NCBI GenBank assembly: GCA_002702705.1
Contig: PABH01000057.1
Location: 1 to 64,000, forward strand
Source of the DNA: Anaerolineaceae bacterium
Lineage (GTDB): Bacteria > Chloroflexota > Anaerolineae > Anaerolineales > Anaerolineaceae
Length of the DNA stretch: 64,000 bases
Direction: 5' to 3'
Position numbers and translations under genes: made by a program. Under the pieces are notes generated by a model. That model saw only the letters and a program-made list of their open reading frames with translations, was not told where the DNA came from and did no database searches. This document shows, one piece after another, positions 55,319-64,000 of this stretch; position 1 is the stretch's first letter; each line of letters opens with the position of its first letter.

Positions 55319-56248
55319 TTATTGTTGGCTTAAATAAACCAATGCTCGCTGCATATCTTCAGGTCTCTTTGTTTCAAAAACACGCATTTCTGTTTCACCT
55401 GGTAGTTGAATCTGCAGTCGAAAGGCATGCAGCTGATGTCTTTTAACTGGCAAACTGGTTTTTTTATGGCCATATAAACTGTCGCCAACAATTGGGCAGC
55501 CTAAAAACGCAAGATGAAGGCGGATTTGATGGGTACGTCCAGTTAATGGGCTGGCCTCGATCAAAGCATGATTCTTAAAAACTTGTAATACCTTATATTC
55601 CGTAACAGCTTCCCGACCCCTCTGGCTGGGAACAATAGCCATTTGTTTTCGATGAGATGGATCACGCCCAATCGGTGCTTCCACGCGCCCTACAGGGGTT
55701 GGAGGAATGCCATCCGTGATTGCTAGATAAGTTTTTTTTACAGTTCGCAGACGAAATTGGTCTTGCAAAAATTGGTGTGCCTGATCATTTTTTGCCATCA
55801 CAATAATGCCTGATGTATCCTTATCCAGCCGATGCACCACCCCAGGGCGTAACTCACCACCAATCCCTTCGATATCCGGGGCATGGGCTAATACGGCATT
55901 GACTAATGTACCTTGATCGTGACCAGCAGCTGGATGCACGACCATCCCAGCATCTTTATTGATGATCAAGACATCTTCATTTTCAAACAAAATCTCCAAT
56001 GGAATATCTTCTGCCAATAAGCCAATATCAACCGCCGCTGGCACTTCTATTTCAATTTTATTGTTACGATCAAGTTTATAACCCATTTTGGTGATGATCA
56101 TTTCATCAACTTTTACCAATCCATCTTTAATCAAAGTTTGAATCCGTGACCTGGATAAACTTGGTAAACACTCTACCAAGAATTTATCTAAACGTTCCGG
56201 TTGCTCTTTTTCAAAATCAAAATTAAATATTTCAGACATCTTACTCAT
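55319..56248 (-). CDS. RluD-family 23S rRNA pseudouridine synthase
   Basis: 309 residues. An S4 RNA-binding domain (about 15-75: ERLDKFLVECLPSLSRSRIQTLIKDGLV) precedes the RluA-type catalytic domain with VVHRLDKDTSGIIVMAKN, which holds the catalytic aspartate (about 142), and GRTHQIRLHLAFLGCPIVGDSLYG. It makes pseudouridines in 23S rRNA; sites not predictable. The gene overlaps lspA by 8 nt, a pairing common in many bacteria. Confidence 0.95.
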   Translation of the reverse strand: MSKMSEIFNFDFEKEQPERLDKFLVECLPSLSRSRIQTLIKDGLVKVDEMIITKMGYKLDRNNKIEIEVPAAVDIGLLAEDIPLEILFENEDVLIINKDAGMVVHPAAGHDQGTLVNAVLAHAPDIEGIGGELRPGVVHRLDKDTSGIIVMAKNDQAHQFLQDQFRLRTVKKTYLAITDGIPPTPVGRVEAPIGRDPSHRKQMAIVPSQRGREAVTEYKVLQVFKNHALIEASPLTGRTHQIRLHLAFLGCPIVGDSLYGHKKTSLPVKRHQLHAFRLQIQLPGETEMRVFETKRPEDMQRALVYLSQQ

Positions 56249-56777
56249 CTTCCTGAGTGATTGGAGAAGTCATATCCGGAGCGACAGCTTCTTTTTGTTT
56301 ACGTTCTTGTCTTTCCTGTAAAATGACCCCTAACAACAGAACGCCTACCCCAATCGTAATACAGGAATCTGCTACATTAAAAACGGGAAAATTACCAACA
56401 GAGATAAAATCGACGACATACCCAACCGTTAAACGATCAATCCAATTACCTAATGCGCCACCAAGCTGCAATCCCAACGCCAACCGTAAAGACCAATCAG
56501 CTTTGGGGATTTGCGGATAATAAACAATAATAATGATGGCTACAACGATCGGTAAAAATTTAAATATATTTTCTGCACCCTGAAATAAACCGAAAGCACT
56601 CCCTTTATTAGGTATATGCAAAATCCGAAAATAAGGGTCTAACCAGGTTATTGGCATCCATCGGTCTGTCCATAACTCTAAATTGGTTCGCACCAAATAT
56701 TTTGTGTACTGGTCTAAGGCAATCACTAGCCCGGAGATCAGGGTTAACAATGCGTATGAACGCAGATATTTTTTCAA
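56241..56777 (-). CDS. lspA: Lipoprotein signal peptidase (signal peptidase II)
   Basis: 178 residues with four helices. Catalytic aspartates are in FNVADSCITIG and DFISVGNFPVF; LQLGGALGNWIDRLTVGYVVDF is the conserved block. It cuts the signal from diacylglyceryl-prolipoproteins after Lgt. The start is TTG at 56777, with GGAGG seven bases upstream. The C-terminal tail (about 152-178) is longer and more charged than usual. Confidence 0.96.
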   Translation of the reverse strand: MKKYLRSYALLTLISGLVIALDQYTKYLVRTNLELWTDRWMPITWLDPYFRILHIPNKGSAFGLFQGAENIFKFLPIVVAIIIIVYYPQIPKADWSLRLALGLQLGGALGNWIDRLTVGYVVDFISVGNFPVFNVADSCITIGVGVLLLGVILQERQERKQKEAVAPDMTSPITQEDE

Positions 56778-56918
56778 AACAAAACCTCCACAAAGTTCGA
56801 CTGTTCAAATTTTACCGTAGTTTTCATAAAACTGATGGGGTTATGAATAATCTGCTCTTTATGACTCAAGACGCATTTCTTTTTTTCTCTCCAACCTGGT
56901 TTTCTAAAAAATATATTT

Positions 56919-58019
56919 TTATGATTTCTGATTATCTTTTTCATTCTTCCAATTGGTTAAAAAACCACGGATTCTTTCGCAGGTCTCATACCAGGTCGGA
57001 TATTGTTTGTATTTATGATAAGACGCCACACCCATGGCAGCCAATCGGTTACGGTCATTAAGAAGTACTTCGAGCTTTTTCGCTAAATCTTCCTGGGCTT
57101 GATCAGCAGATATTAAATATCCATCCTGACCTGAAAAAATGATTTCCCTCGCACCTCCAGCTTTTGTTCCAATGGGTACAACCCCAAAACCCATTGCCTC
57201 TAAATACACAATACCAAACCCTTCGTAAGTTGAGGGAACCGCCAATACATGGCTTAAATTAAGCAGCTCTTCCAGTTTTTCATCAGACAATTTTCCGTGA
57301 AATTTTATATGATTCGTCAATTGATACGTTTCCACAAATCGCATGATATCTTGGGCATACGATGGGTCTAAGCGCATGTTTCCTACAATATTCAAAAACC
57401 AATTCTTGTTTGTTATTCTTGCTAATGCTTTCATCAAAATATGCAGCCCTTTGCGGGGAATAATACTGCCAACAAAAATAATATTTAAAATTTCCTGATG
57501 GGCTCGTTGCACAATTTGATGCACACCTAATTGATGGGGTAAACGGTCACCAGAAGGAAAAGCAACCACACCTTTTAGTTTTTTTCCAGCAACTGCTTCC
57601 ACTGCATGTTTTGTGGCCTGGCTGTTATAAATAAATCCGTCCACCGATAAAATATACTTTCTTTCAAACTGACGGTATATCCATTTAATTGATTTGGGAT
57701 GGGGTTCGCTGGTCCTTAATTGATGAATCATTGAAATAACCGGATACGGTGTCGGTTTTATAAACCGCCGATTCATCCAATCCAAGGAAGGATGAGCCAA
57801 TTCATCCAAAATTAAGAAATCAAAATCGTATTGATAAAAACGTTCTAAAAACGAATTAATATACGCATTGCTCAATCGAAAAAAATAATTTTGGACAGGC
57901 ATTGTCACCATCGTGACTTGATCCCCCTGAATATGAAAAAATTCAACCAGTTTTCGCATATATAAAGAACTACCGGAATAATTCTCTAAATTATCATATA
58001 TTGCAAAACCGATCTTCAA
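56919..58019 (-). CDS. Glycosyltransferase, family 4 (GT-B)
   Basis: 366 residues. The C-terminal half has the GT4 blocks IIFVGSIIPRKGLHILMKAL, then HVLAVPSTYEGFGIVYLEAMGFGVVPIGTKAGGAREII, with E-x7-E for nucleotide-sugar binding. The N-terminal half (IAIYDNLENYSGSSLYMRKLVEFF) is the acceptor domain. It transfers a sugar to an unknown cell-surface or small-molecule acceptor. It lies 142 bp upstream of lspA and 160 bp downstream of ileS, with the ileS terminator between. Confidence 0.9.
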   Translation of the reverse strand: MKIGFAIYDNLENYSGSSLYMRKLVEFFHIQGDQVTMVTMPVQNYFFRLSNAYINSFLERFYQYDFDFLILDELAHPSLDWMNRRFIKPTPYPVISMIHQLRTSEPHPKSIKWIYRQFERKYILSVDGFIYNSQATKHAVEAVAGKKLKGVVAFPSGDRLPHQLGVHQIVQRAHQEILNIIFVGSIIPRKGLHILMKALARITNKNWFLNIVGNMRLDPSYAQDIMRFVETYQLTNHIKFHGKLSDEKLEELLNLSHVLAVPSTYEGFGIVYLEAMGFGVVPIGTKAGGAREIIFSGQDGYLISADQAQEDLAKKLEVLLNDRNRLAAMGVASYHKYKQYPTWYETCERIRGFLTNWKNEKDNQKS

Positions 58020-58128
58020 TACCGCTCTCCACGATTTTCCCGCACGCTTTTAGCCAAAAAGGAACCCACTTTTCATTTGCATTTTAACAAAATACCCATC
58101 ATCGTTTCATATTGTTGCAGAAGGTTAT

Positions 58129-58165
58129 AAAAAAAGCGCAGTCCATTAAGATGAACTGCGCTTTT
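58129..58165 (-). terminator. Terminator after ileS
   Basis: AAAAGCGCAGT and ACTGCGCTTTT form an 11-bp stem with a 12-nt loop on the minus strand, followed by T residues. Strong intrinsic terminator 14 bp after the ileS stop. Confidence 0.93.
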
Positions 58166-58179
58166 AAAATTGATATCGT

Positions 58180-61100
58180 TTACACTCTTTCTACACCGAC
58201 GGTTACCGTTTCTCCATCAAATTCACTGGTAACTTGAGGAAGATCTTCCGATGGTTTTTCAGCTTTCATTTCCACTGTTAAGGTTTCGGCCATCACATAG
58301 TCTTCAAAATCCTTAAGCGCTTTCGCTAATTTCGGCGAAGCTTCAACCTTCAGTTTGATTCGATCTGAAATATCAAATTCAGCGGATTTACGTAAATCCT
58401 GCACCCGACGTACAAACTCTCTTGCCAAACCTTCTTTTTCCAATTCCGGAGTCAGGTCTGTCACCAGGGCAGCCAGGTATGCTCCTTCGGAAGCAACTGC
58501 ATAGCCTTCTTTTGCCAGGGAGCGAACTTCCACTTCTTCAGGAAGAATATCAAATTGCTCACCATTAACTTCGAGTTGAACAGATTCATCTGCTAATAAG
58601 GTCTTCGCTACCTTTTCTGCATCCAAAGCCATTAAAGCACAGCGGATAGCAGGGAAATTTTTACCATATTTTTGCCCAAGCTGCTTCGGTAAAGGTTTGA
58701 TCTCATAAGCCACGGCTTCCGTTGCGGCGTCCAAAGCCCGTACATGTTTAACATTCAGTTCATCTTCCAAAATATCTGCGTATTTAAGGATAACTTTTTG
58801 TTCTTCAACATTACCCACAGAAAATGCAGCTTCAGCTAACGGTTGGCGCACTTTGCGATTTGCTTTATTACGAGCTGCGTGCCCAACAGATGCCAGTTTC
58901 ATTACCACGGCCATTTCACGGTTCAGTTCCTCATTAATCGCCGCCTCATCATAAGCTGGCCAAAAGGCAAGGTGAACCGAATCAGGCATACCAGGTTCCA
59001 CATCCCTAACCAAATTTTGATATAGTTCTTCTGCCATAAAGGGCATGGTCGGAGCCAACAATTTACTGATGGTGGTTAAGGCTTCGTACAGGGTGGCATA
59101 AGCCGCATATTTATCCCCATCCGATTCGCTCTTCCAGAAACGGCGGCGAGAACGGCGTAAATACCAGTTGGAAAGCTGATCGACAAACACTTCGATTGGC
59201 CGGGTTGCGCCCAAGACATCGTAATTTTCCAGCGCTATCGTCACGTCCCGAACCAGGGTATGTAAAGCACTGCGCACCCACTGATCCAACGGGCTGTATT
59301 CCGGGGTAACTCCAGCTTCAGGTTTCCAGCCATCCAGATTGGCATAAGTCACAAAGAATGAATAGGTATTCCAAAGGGTTAAGGTGAAATTCCGCAGCAC
59401 TTCCCCAACCAAGTCACTGGAAAATCGCCGTTCTTGTCCTGGCGGGCTGGCCGTGTATAAATACCAGCGCATCGCATCAGCACCATTTTTATCGAGCACT
59501 TCCCATGGGCTGACCACATTCCCTTTCGTTTTGGACATTTTTTGACCTTCACCATCCAAAATCAAGCCTAAACAAATGACATTTTTATAAGCTACTTCAT
59601 CAAATAACAAGGTGCTGATGGCGTGTAAAGAATAAAACCAACCACGTGTTTGGTCTACTGCTTCACAGATGAAATCAGCCGGAAACTGTTGCTTAAATTG
59701 TTCTTCATTTTCAAATGGATAATGCCACTGAGAAACCGGCATAGAACCTGAATCAAACCAGACATCAATCAATTCCGGCACACGCTGCATCTGACCGCCG
59801 CATTCCTGGCACTTAAAGTGAACTTCATCCACATGTGGACGGTGCAAATCCAGCTCGGATTGATCCTTACCGGTGAGGGTACTTAATTCTGCCACAGAAC
59901 CAACGCAGTGTTGGTGACCGCAGTCTTCACACTGCCAAACCGGTAATGGAGTTCCCCAATAACGCTCACGGCCTAAAGCCCAGTCAACATTATTCTCCAA
60001 CCAATTACCAAACCGGCCATTTTTAATATGTTCCGGATACCAATTGATCTTCTGATTAAGTGCCACCAGACGATCTTTATATACGCTGGTACGAACATAC
60101 CAGGTTGGCCGAGCGTAATATAACAATGGTGTGGCACAGCGCCAGCAGAAGGGATAAGTGTGGGTATACGTTCCTGCTCGGAATAATAAACCTCGTTCTT
60201 TTAAGTTTTCAAGGATTTTCGGATCAGCCTCTTTTACAAAAACGCCAGCCCAAGGAGTCACTTCTTCTTTAAAGCAGCCATCCGGGTTTACGGTCATCAA
60301 AACCGGTAAATCCTCTTCGTTAGAGACGGCCATATCATCGGCACCAAAAGCAGGTGCAATGTGTACCAGACCGGTCCCATCTTCGGTGGTCACAAAATCG
60401 CCAAGCACCACGCGGTGAGCAGGTTTTTCTAGTGGCAGGAATTTAAATAAAGGTTCATACTGACGACCTTTTAAGTCTTTGCCCTTAAATCGTTCCAAAA
60501 TAGTGACTTCTTCTTCACCAAACACCTTCTCCAGCAGTGCTTCTGCCAGGATCAGTTTTTCAGTATGGTCATCATGCAAAACACGCTCAACTTTCACATA
60601 ATCGACCTTAGCTCCAGCCGCGATGGCTACATTAGCTGGTAACGTCCAGGGAGTGGTGGTCCATACCAAGAAAGAGGTATCCGGTTCGTCCAAAAGCCGC
60701 ATGCGCACAAACACGGAAGGATCATCCGCATCCTTATAACCTTGCGCCACTTCATGGTCGGAAAGAGGTGTGCCACAGCGTGGGCAGTAAGGTACCACTT
60801 TAAAACCCTGGTACAACAAATCTTTTTCCCAGAACTGTTTCAAAATCCACCAGGTCGATTCAATAAAAGAGTTCTTAAAGGTGATATACGCAGTTTCCAA
60901 ATCAACCCAGAAGGCAATTCGGTCCGTCAGTTTTTCCCATTCTTGAATATAGGTAAAAGCAGATTCGCGGCATAAGGCATTAAATTTATCAATACCATAA
61001 TCTTCGATTTGTTGTTTATTGGTAAAACCCAATTGTTTTTCAACTTCAATTTCAACCGGCAAACCATGAGTATCCCAGCCGCCCCGGCGGGAAACAAAGT

Positions 61101-61329
61101 GACCGGTCATGGTTTTATAACGAGGAAAAATGTCTTTAAAAGCCCGGGCTAAAACATGGTGCACACCCGGTCTGCCATTAGCCGTTGGCGGACCTTCATA
61201 AAAGACATAATTGGGTCCATCTTTGCGTTCTTCCAAAGTACGGTGAAAAACATTTTCTTGTTTCCACAAATTGAGAACGCCTTCTTCAATTTTGTTTACA
61301 TCCAATCTCGGCGTTACTGGTTTAAACAT
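58180..61329 (-). CDS. ileS: Isoleucyl-tRNA synthetase, type 2, with GXHH signature
   Basis: 1049 residues. It is the eukaryote-like IleRS2 form: FYEGPPTANGRPGVHH at 43-58, with CP1 editing domain (TTTPWTLPANVAIAAG, GTGLVHIAPAFGADD) and KMSKTKGN. Where HxGH is expected, the aligned residues are G55-V56-H57-H58, so first and third residues are swapped. Published work on IleRS2 describes this GXHH type as mupirocin hyper-resistant. Cysteine pairs CPRCG, CEDCG and CQECGG bind zinc. The C-terminal anticodon-binding region is complete. Expression is under a T-box leader. ATG with AGGAGG. Confidence 0.97.
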   Translation of the reverse strand: MFKPVTPRLDVNKIEEGVLNLWKQENVFHRTLEERKDGPNYVFYEGPPTANGRPGVHHVLARAFKDIFPRYKTMTGHFVSRRGGWDTHGLPVEIEVEKQLGFTNKQQIEDYGIDKFNALCRESAFTYIQEWEKLTDRIAFWVDLETAYITFKNSFIESTWWILKQFWEKDLLYQGFKVVPYCPRCGTPLSDHEVAQGYKDADDPSVFVRMRLLDEPDTSFLVWTTTPWTLPANVAIAAGAKVDYVKVERVLHDDHTEKLILAEALLEKVFGEEEVTILERFKGKDLKGRQYEPLFKFLPLEKPAHRVVLGDFVTTEDGTGLVHIAPAFGADDMAVSNEEDLPVLMTVNPDGCFKEEVTPWAGVFVKEADPKILENLKERGLLFRAGTYTHTYPFCWRCATPLLYYARPTWYVRTSVYKDRLVALNQKINWYPEHIKNGRFGNWLENNVDWALGRERYWGTPLPVWQCEDCGHQHCVGSVAELSTLTGKDQSELDLHRPHVDEVHFKCQECGGQMQRVPELIDVWFDSGSMPVSQWHYPFENEEQFKQQFPADFICEAVDQTRGWFYSLHAISTLLFDEVAYKNVICLGLILDGEGQKMSKTKGNVVSPWEVLDKNGADAMRWYLYTASPPGQERRFSSDLVGEVLRNFTLTLWNTYSFFVTYANLDGWKPEAGVTPEYSPLDQWVRSALHTLVRDVTIALENYDVLGATRPIEVFVDQLSNWYLRRSRRRFWKSESDGDKYAAYATLYEALTTISKLLAPTMPFMAEELYQNLVRDVEPGMPDSVHLAFWPAYDEAAINEELNREMAVVMKLASVGHAARNKANRKVRQPLAEAAFSVGNVEEQKVILKYADILEDELNVKHVRALDAATEAVAYEIKPLPKQLGQKYGKNFPAIRCALMALDAEKVAKTLLADESVQLEVNGEQFDILPEEVEVRSLAKEGYAVASEGAYLAALVTDLTPELEKEGLAREFVRRVQDLRKSAEFDISDRIKLKVEASPKLAKALKDFEDYVMAETLTVEMKAEKPSEDLPQVTSEFDGETVTVGVERV

Positions 61330-61347
61330 ACAACCTCCTGGTTAAAT

Positions 61348-61628
61348 AAAAAATCCTCGTCCAATCAGGGACGAGAAAAAATTCCCGCGGTACCACCCTG
61401 CTTCTCACAAGAGATGCAAGCACTCAACAGATACATCCAAAAGGTAGATCTGCGCCTTGATAACGGTTGGCGGATCCGTCTCCCCTACTTACAACTACAA
61501 GGTTGTGTTCAGTTTGAAGCTCCGGAAGGATTTTCGATTCCGCGTCCTGCCCCGGCTCACACCACACCCGGGTTCGCTGACAGCACGTTTTGAAATTTAC
61601 TCGTTTCCATCATCACTGATTATTGATT
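61348..61628 (-). promoter_or_regulatory. T-box riboswitch of ileS
   Basis: The leader carries the T-box antiterminator AGGGTGGTACCGCG (complement of 61386-61399), then a terminator CTCGTCC-CTGATT-GGACGAG with a T-run (61375-61348). Stem I shows GAGTAAA near the start and GGTGTGAGCCGG in the middle. The specifier is an ATC (Ile) in GAAAATCC, complement of 61529-61531; a second ATC lies at 61536-61538. Uncharged tRNA-Ile(GAT) would pair there and turn ileS on. Confidence 0.95.
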
Positions 61629-61634
61629 GTCCAA

Positions 61635-61663
61635 ATCATACCAGAATCGGGGTGAAAAATCAA
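61635..61663 (-). promoter_or_regulatory. Promoter of the T-box/ileS transcript
   Basis: TTGATT (61663-61658) and TATGAT (61640-61635) on the minus strand with a 17-bp spacer. The start would be near 61628, at the 5' end of the T-box stem I. Confidence 0.65.
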
Positions 61664-61746
61664 TCAATTCAACTTTATATAACAAAAAATATTGTTATAT
61701 AATAAATAAATCAAATTCACAGGGTTGGTAAGGTCAAAGAAGATAT

Positions 61747-63318
61747 ATGAAAAAGATATTTGGGATTTTTTTTATTATTGTTCTAATAGGAATTTTGTTC
61801 TTCGGATGCACACCGCAATCATCCGAGTCCATTCCTAGAAAGACGCAACCAAGTACCACGGTCTCGGTTGCTCATTCACCAACACCTAGTCAAACTCAAA
61901 ATAAACCTACAGTCACATTTACTTTATTACCAACGCATACGCCTTCCCCCACGGATATTCTACCCCTGGAAGATGTACTGCTAACTCCTTTTTTTTACAG
62001 CCCAACTCCGACCTTTGACGTTGCACAAGTAAAGACAGTTACACCTGGCATTCCTCAAGTATGTCCCACAGTTAATACAGATCTCGTCTTTGATCGAGAC
62101 ATTTTTGTAAAAGATTTATGGTATGGAGAGAAATTAGAATATATACTGGATTATTTAAACCAAGGCGGCTCAATTCCACCTGTTTTTGGAGAGGCTGACC
62201 CTTCATTTGCCGATAAAAACGGTTATCAGCATGACAACTATAAAGATTTAACTGGGGATAATATTCCAGAATTGATTTTAACAATTTATGGGGTTGGTGG
62301 CCCTCAAACATTTGAAATCATCGGATGTACTACTAAAGAAAATTACGAGAGTTTATATTCCTTCGATTTGGGTGGTATGGTGCTCGTGAGAAATATAATG
62401 AACAATGATTTGAATCAAGATGGCATTCCGGAAATTGTATTAAGATGGACACCCACTATGGGTTCGGGATATATTTCAGGATATCATATCATTGCTTGGG
62501 ATGGAAATGCTTTTCAAAATCTTATTACACAAACTGAATTTGATGGTGTAAATAAAATATCAGGCATTCAAAATGGTTGGATCCGCATGAATGGTGTAGC
62601 CGGTAATTATCCTTTGGACGGGAATCCCTGGCAGATAAAAGACATCGATCAAAACAGCACCTTGGAAATGCTTATCTCTGGAGGCATAGGAGTTTCTTTA
62701 GACGAAATTCGTCATGGACCGTACCAACCTGTGACCCAAATATTCATGTGGAATGGAGAAGGCTTTGTAATGGATGACATGCAAATTGGCCCCCCAGAAT
62801 ATCGATTCCAGGCGATTCAGAATGGCGATTTGTACACCTTAATGCATAAATATGAACGAGCCTATGAAGCATACCGACAAGTCATTGATGACCCGTATTT
62901 AGCATGGTGGTCTGAAGAGAGCGTTGCGTTTATTAGTGCGGAACTGGATGCACAGTTAGAAAAACTTCCTACACCTACGTTGAGTGCACCGGATAAAAAC
63001 GAATACCCCTATTTAGCGGCATATGCCATGTACCGTATTTTTCTGCTCCACATATTGCAGGGGCAAATGAAGGAAGCGGAACTGGTTTATTCGGCATTAC
63101 AAGCCCAATATATCCCGGAGATGCCAGGCCATATTTTCACCCAGTTAGCTAAAACTTTTTGGAATTCTTATAAGGCTTCAGAAGATATTCACACAGCATG
63201 TGCTGATACTGTGGATTACGCTTTGCCATTTCAGGATGAGGTACTCCGATATATCGGCGGTTATCATGGCTGGCAGAGTTTAGATTATGAACTTACGGAT
63301 ATTTGTCCCTTCCTGTAA
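61747..63318 (+). CDS. Predicted lipoprotein with Asp-rich repeats, unknown
   Basis: 523 residues. A type II signal peptide ends in LFFGC (C21 in MKKIFGIFFIIVLIGILFFGC), a lipobox for Lgt and LspA. A linker rich in T, P and S follows (about 25-95). The middle has three similar Asp/Asn segments, DLTGDNIPELILTIYG, DLNQDGIPEIVLRWTP, and DIDQNSTLEMLISGG, like the calcium-binding loops of FG-GAP/VCBS-type beta propellers. The C-terminal third (about 360-500) is helical, TPR-like. Exported and membrane-anchored; function unknown. Confidence 0.85.
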   Translation: MKKIFGIFFIIVLIGILFFGCTPQSSESIPRKTQPSTTVSVAHSPTPSQTQNKPTVTFTLLPTHTPSPTDILPLEDVLLTPFFYSPTPTFDVAQVKTVTPGIPQVCPTVNTDLVFDRDIFVKDLWYGEKLEYILDYLNQGGSIPPVFGEADPSFADKNGYQHDNYKDLTGDNIPELILTIYGVGGPQTFEIIGCTTKENYESLYSFDLGGMVLVRNIMNNDLNQDGIPEIVLRWTPTMGSGYISGYHIIAWDGNAFQNLITQTEFDGVNKISGIQNGWIRMNGVAGNYPLDGNPWQIKDIDQNSTLEMLISGGIGVSLDEIRHGPYQPVTQIFMWNGEGFVMDDMQIGPPEYRFQAIQNGDLYTLMHKYERAYEAYRQVIDDPYLAWWSEESVAFISAELDAQLEKLPTPTLSAPDKNEYPYLAAYAMYRIFLLHILQGQMKEAELVYSALQAQYIPEMPGHIFTQLAKTFWNSYKASEDIHTACADTVDYALPFQDEVLRYIGGYHGWQSLDYELTDICPFL

Positions 63319-63350
63319 GAACGATTTATGAAATAAAATTTTTTACTCGC

Positions 63351-64000
63351 TCATAAAAAGCACTGGTGGGGCAAAACCAGTTTATCTGGTTCAATTTTCC
63401 GTTTTACCAATTCTCGTTCATTTGCCAGTTCAAAGGTCTTGTGAATTTTTTCAAGCTGTTTGATCTTTTCCGCAGAAGGTTCCGCAGTGTATAACGCCAA
63501 AGTGGTGGAAAAATATCCGGGCATAAAAATTAAAACATGCCCATCCTTGATGACGATGGAGCGCATTCCTTCCCCAAAAATCTCTTTGGCTGCATTCTGG
63601 TAAGCATGTAAGATCGGTATGAACAAAATAGGATCCACAGCAAATTGCCCCAAGGTGCGCAGCGGCTGCCCCGATGTGTTGCTGTAAATTGAAAAACCTA
63701 TCAATCGCGCCGCATATCTTTTTCGGATGATGATCGATTTCCCCTCATTAACTACATCTTGCCACCCATTACCATTCTTTGTGTTTTTTAAAAACAATTC
63801 CAACTGCTGAATCTCTGATTGATAAAATCCATATAAAGCAATAAACTGGTTTTGATTAACCTTGCCCTTTGCAAAACGTTCCGCCAATAGGTCTGTTTTT
63901 TGATTTAGGCGGCTTAAGTATTGAAAAGCTTCCCGGCGTGAACTCAAACCTGATTTTTCAATTTGTTCATCAGTTTCCAGTGGATAAATATTGGTGGGTC
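63351..64000 (-). CDS. Hypothetical protein, 5' end beyond the window
   Basis: A TTG at 63947 could start a 198-residue protein, but the frame stays open to the window edge and reads sensibly (PTNIYPLETDEQIEKSGLSSRREAF), so the true start probably lies past 64000. The C-terminal part (IPILHAYQNAAKEIFGEGMRSIVIKDGHVLIFMPGYFSTTLALYTAEPSAEKIKQLEKIHKTFELANE) recalls the roadblock/LC7 (profilin-like) fold seen in GTPase-partner proteins. That resemblance is weak. Convergent with the lipoprotein gene. Confidence 0.7.
   Translation of the reverse strand, partial: PTNIYPLETDEQIEKSGLSSRREAFQYLSRLNQKTDLLAERFAKGKVNQNQFIALYGFYQSEIQQLELFLKNTKNGNGWQDVVNEGKSIIIRKRYAARLIGFSIYSNTSGQPLRTLGQFAVDPILFIPILHAYQNAAKEIFGEGMRSIVIKDGHVLIFMPGYFSTTLALYTAEPSAEKIKQLEKIHKTFELANERELVKRKIEPDKLVLPHQCFL

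Overview
The window is a chromosomal segment of a low-to-mid GC bacterium, most likely Chloroflexota, class Anaerolineae. That placement is an inference from gene content: a RodA/FtsW-PBP fusion beside FhaA- and FhaB-like proteins, many PTPTP-type linkers in exported proteins, an eukaryote-like IleRS2 under T-box control, a heliorhodopsin, and a 7TM-GAF-HTH sensor. A search with the 16S gene on the minus strand would settle it.

Layout. 1-5.9 kb: a complete minus-strand rRNA operon (16S, tRNA-Ile, tRNA-Ala, 23S, 5S) with a strong promoter, boxA copies in leader and spacer, and a long 23S processing stem. 6-10.6 kb: a DMT exporter under a ykkC-class riboswitch, tRNA-Met(CAT), a heliorhodopsin, a small membrane protein, a GNAT enzyme and RadC. 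10.6-22.8 kb: a long plus-strand series with a zinc-ribbon protein, PfkB kinase, ParA-ParB, an amidohydrolase, two histidine kinases, one response regulator, an isolated CpaF/TadA ATPase, a tandem-XRE regulator, a TPR protein, a GNAT and a DsbA-like protein. 22.9-26.8 kb (minus): SecG, a peptide-binding protein, PduO-type adenosyltransferase and DUF554. 26.9-30.3 kb: PHP hydrolase with YbaK, and RtcB with archease (RNA repair). 30.4-35.0 kb: FhaA/FhaB-like proteins, MTA phosphorylase and a RodA-PBP fusion whose penicillin-binding half lacks its catalytic motifs. 35-37.7 kb: TyrRS and a TIGR01777 epimerase.

37.7-41.2 kb is the main accessory region: a minus-strand array of orphan Rhs C-terminal cassettes. 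Three copies of the same piece of Rhs core (one degenerate) are each cut at the same residue. One is fused to an HNH-type nuclease toxin and followed by a SUKH immunity protein. One is fused to an RNase A-like toxin, interrupted by a single in-frame stop, and followed by a small candidate immunity protein. An Imm26-like immunity gene stands upstream without its toxin. The Rhs core repeats are clearly GC-richer than the cassette genes. No full-length Rhs gene is in the window, so these look like donor modules for recombination into one elsewhere.

41.4-58 kb is mostly minus-strand housekeeping: HNH nuclease, MBL hydrolase, ABC exporter (ABC-2 permease fused to a SpoIIM domain), Lgt, a CDP-alcohol phosphotransferase, FtsK, an S1 protein, a membrane sensor, purine nucleoside phosphorylase behind an attenuator-like leader, threonine aldolase, RluD, LspA and a glycosyltransferase. 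58-61.7 kb: IleRS with the altered signature motif GVHH in place of HxGH, preceded by a T-box. 61.7-64 kb: a lipoprotein and an unknown gene running off the window.

Most notable: the Rhs toxin/immunity array, the heliorhodopsin, the GXHH-type IleRS2, the ykkC-class riboswitch on a DMT transporter, the unassigned punA leader RNA, and the transpeptidase-dead RodA-PBP fusion.
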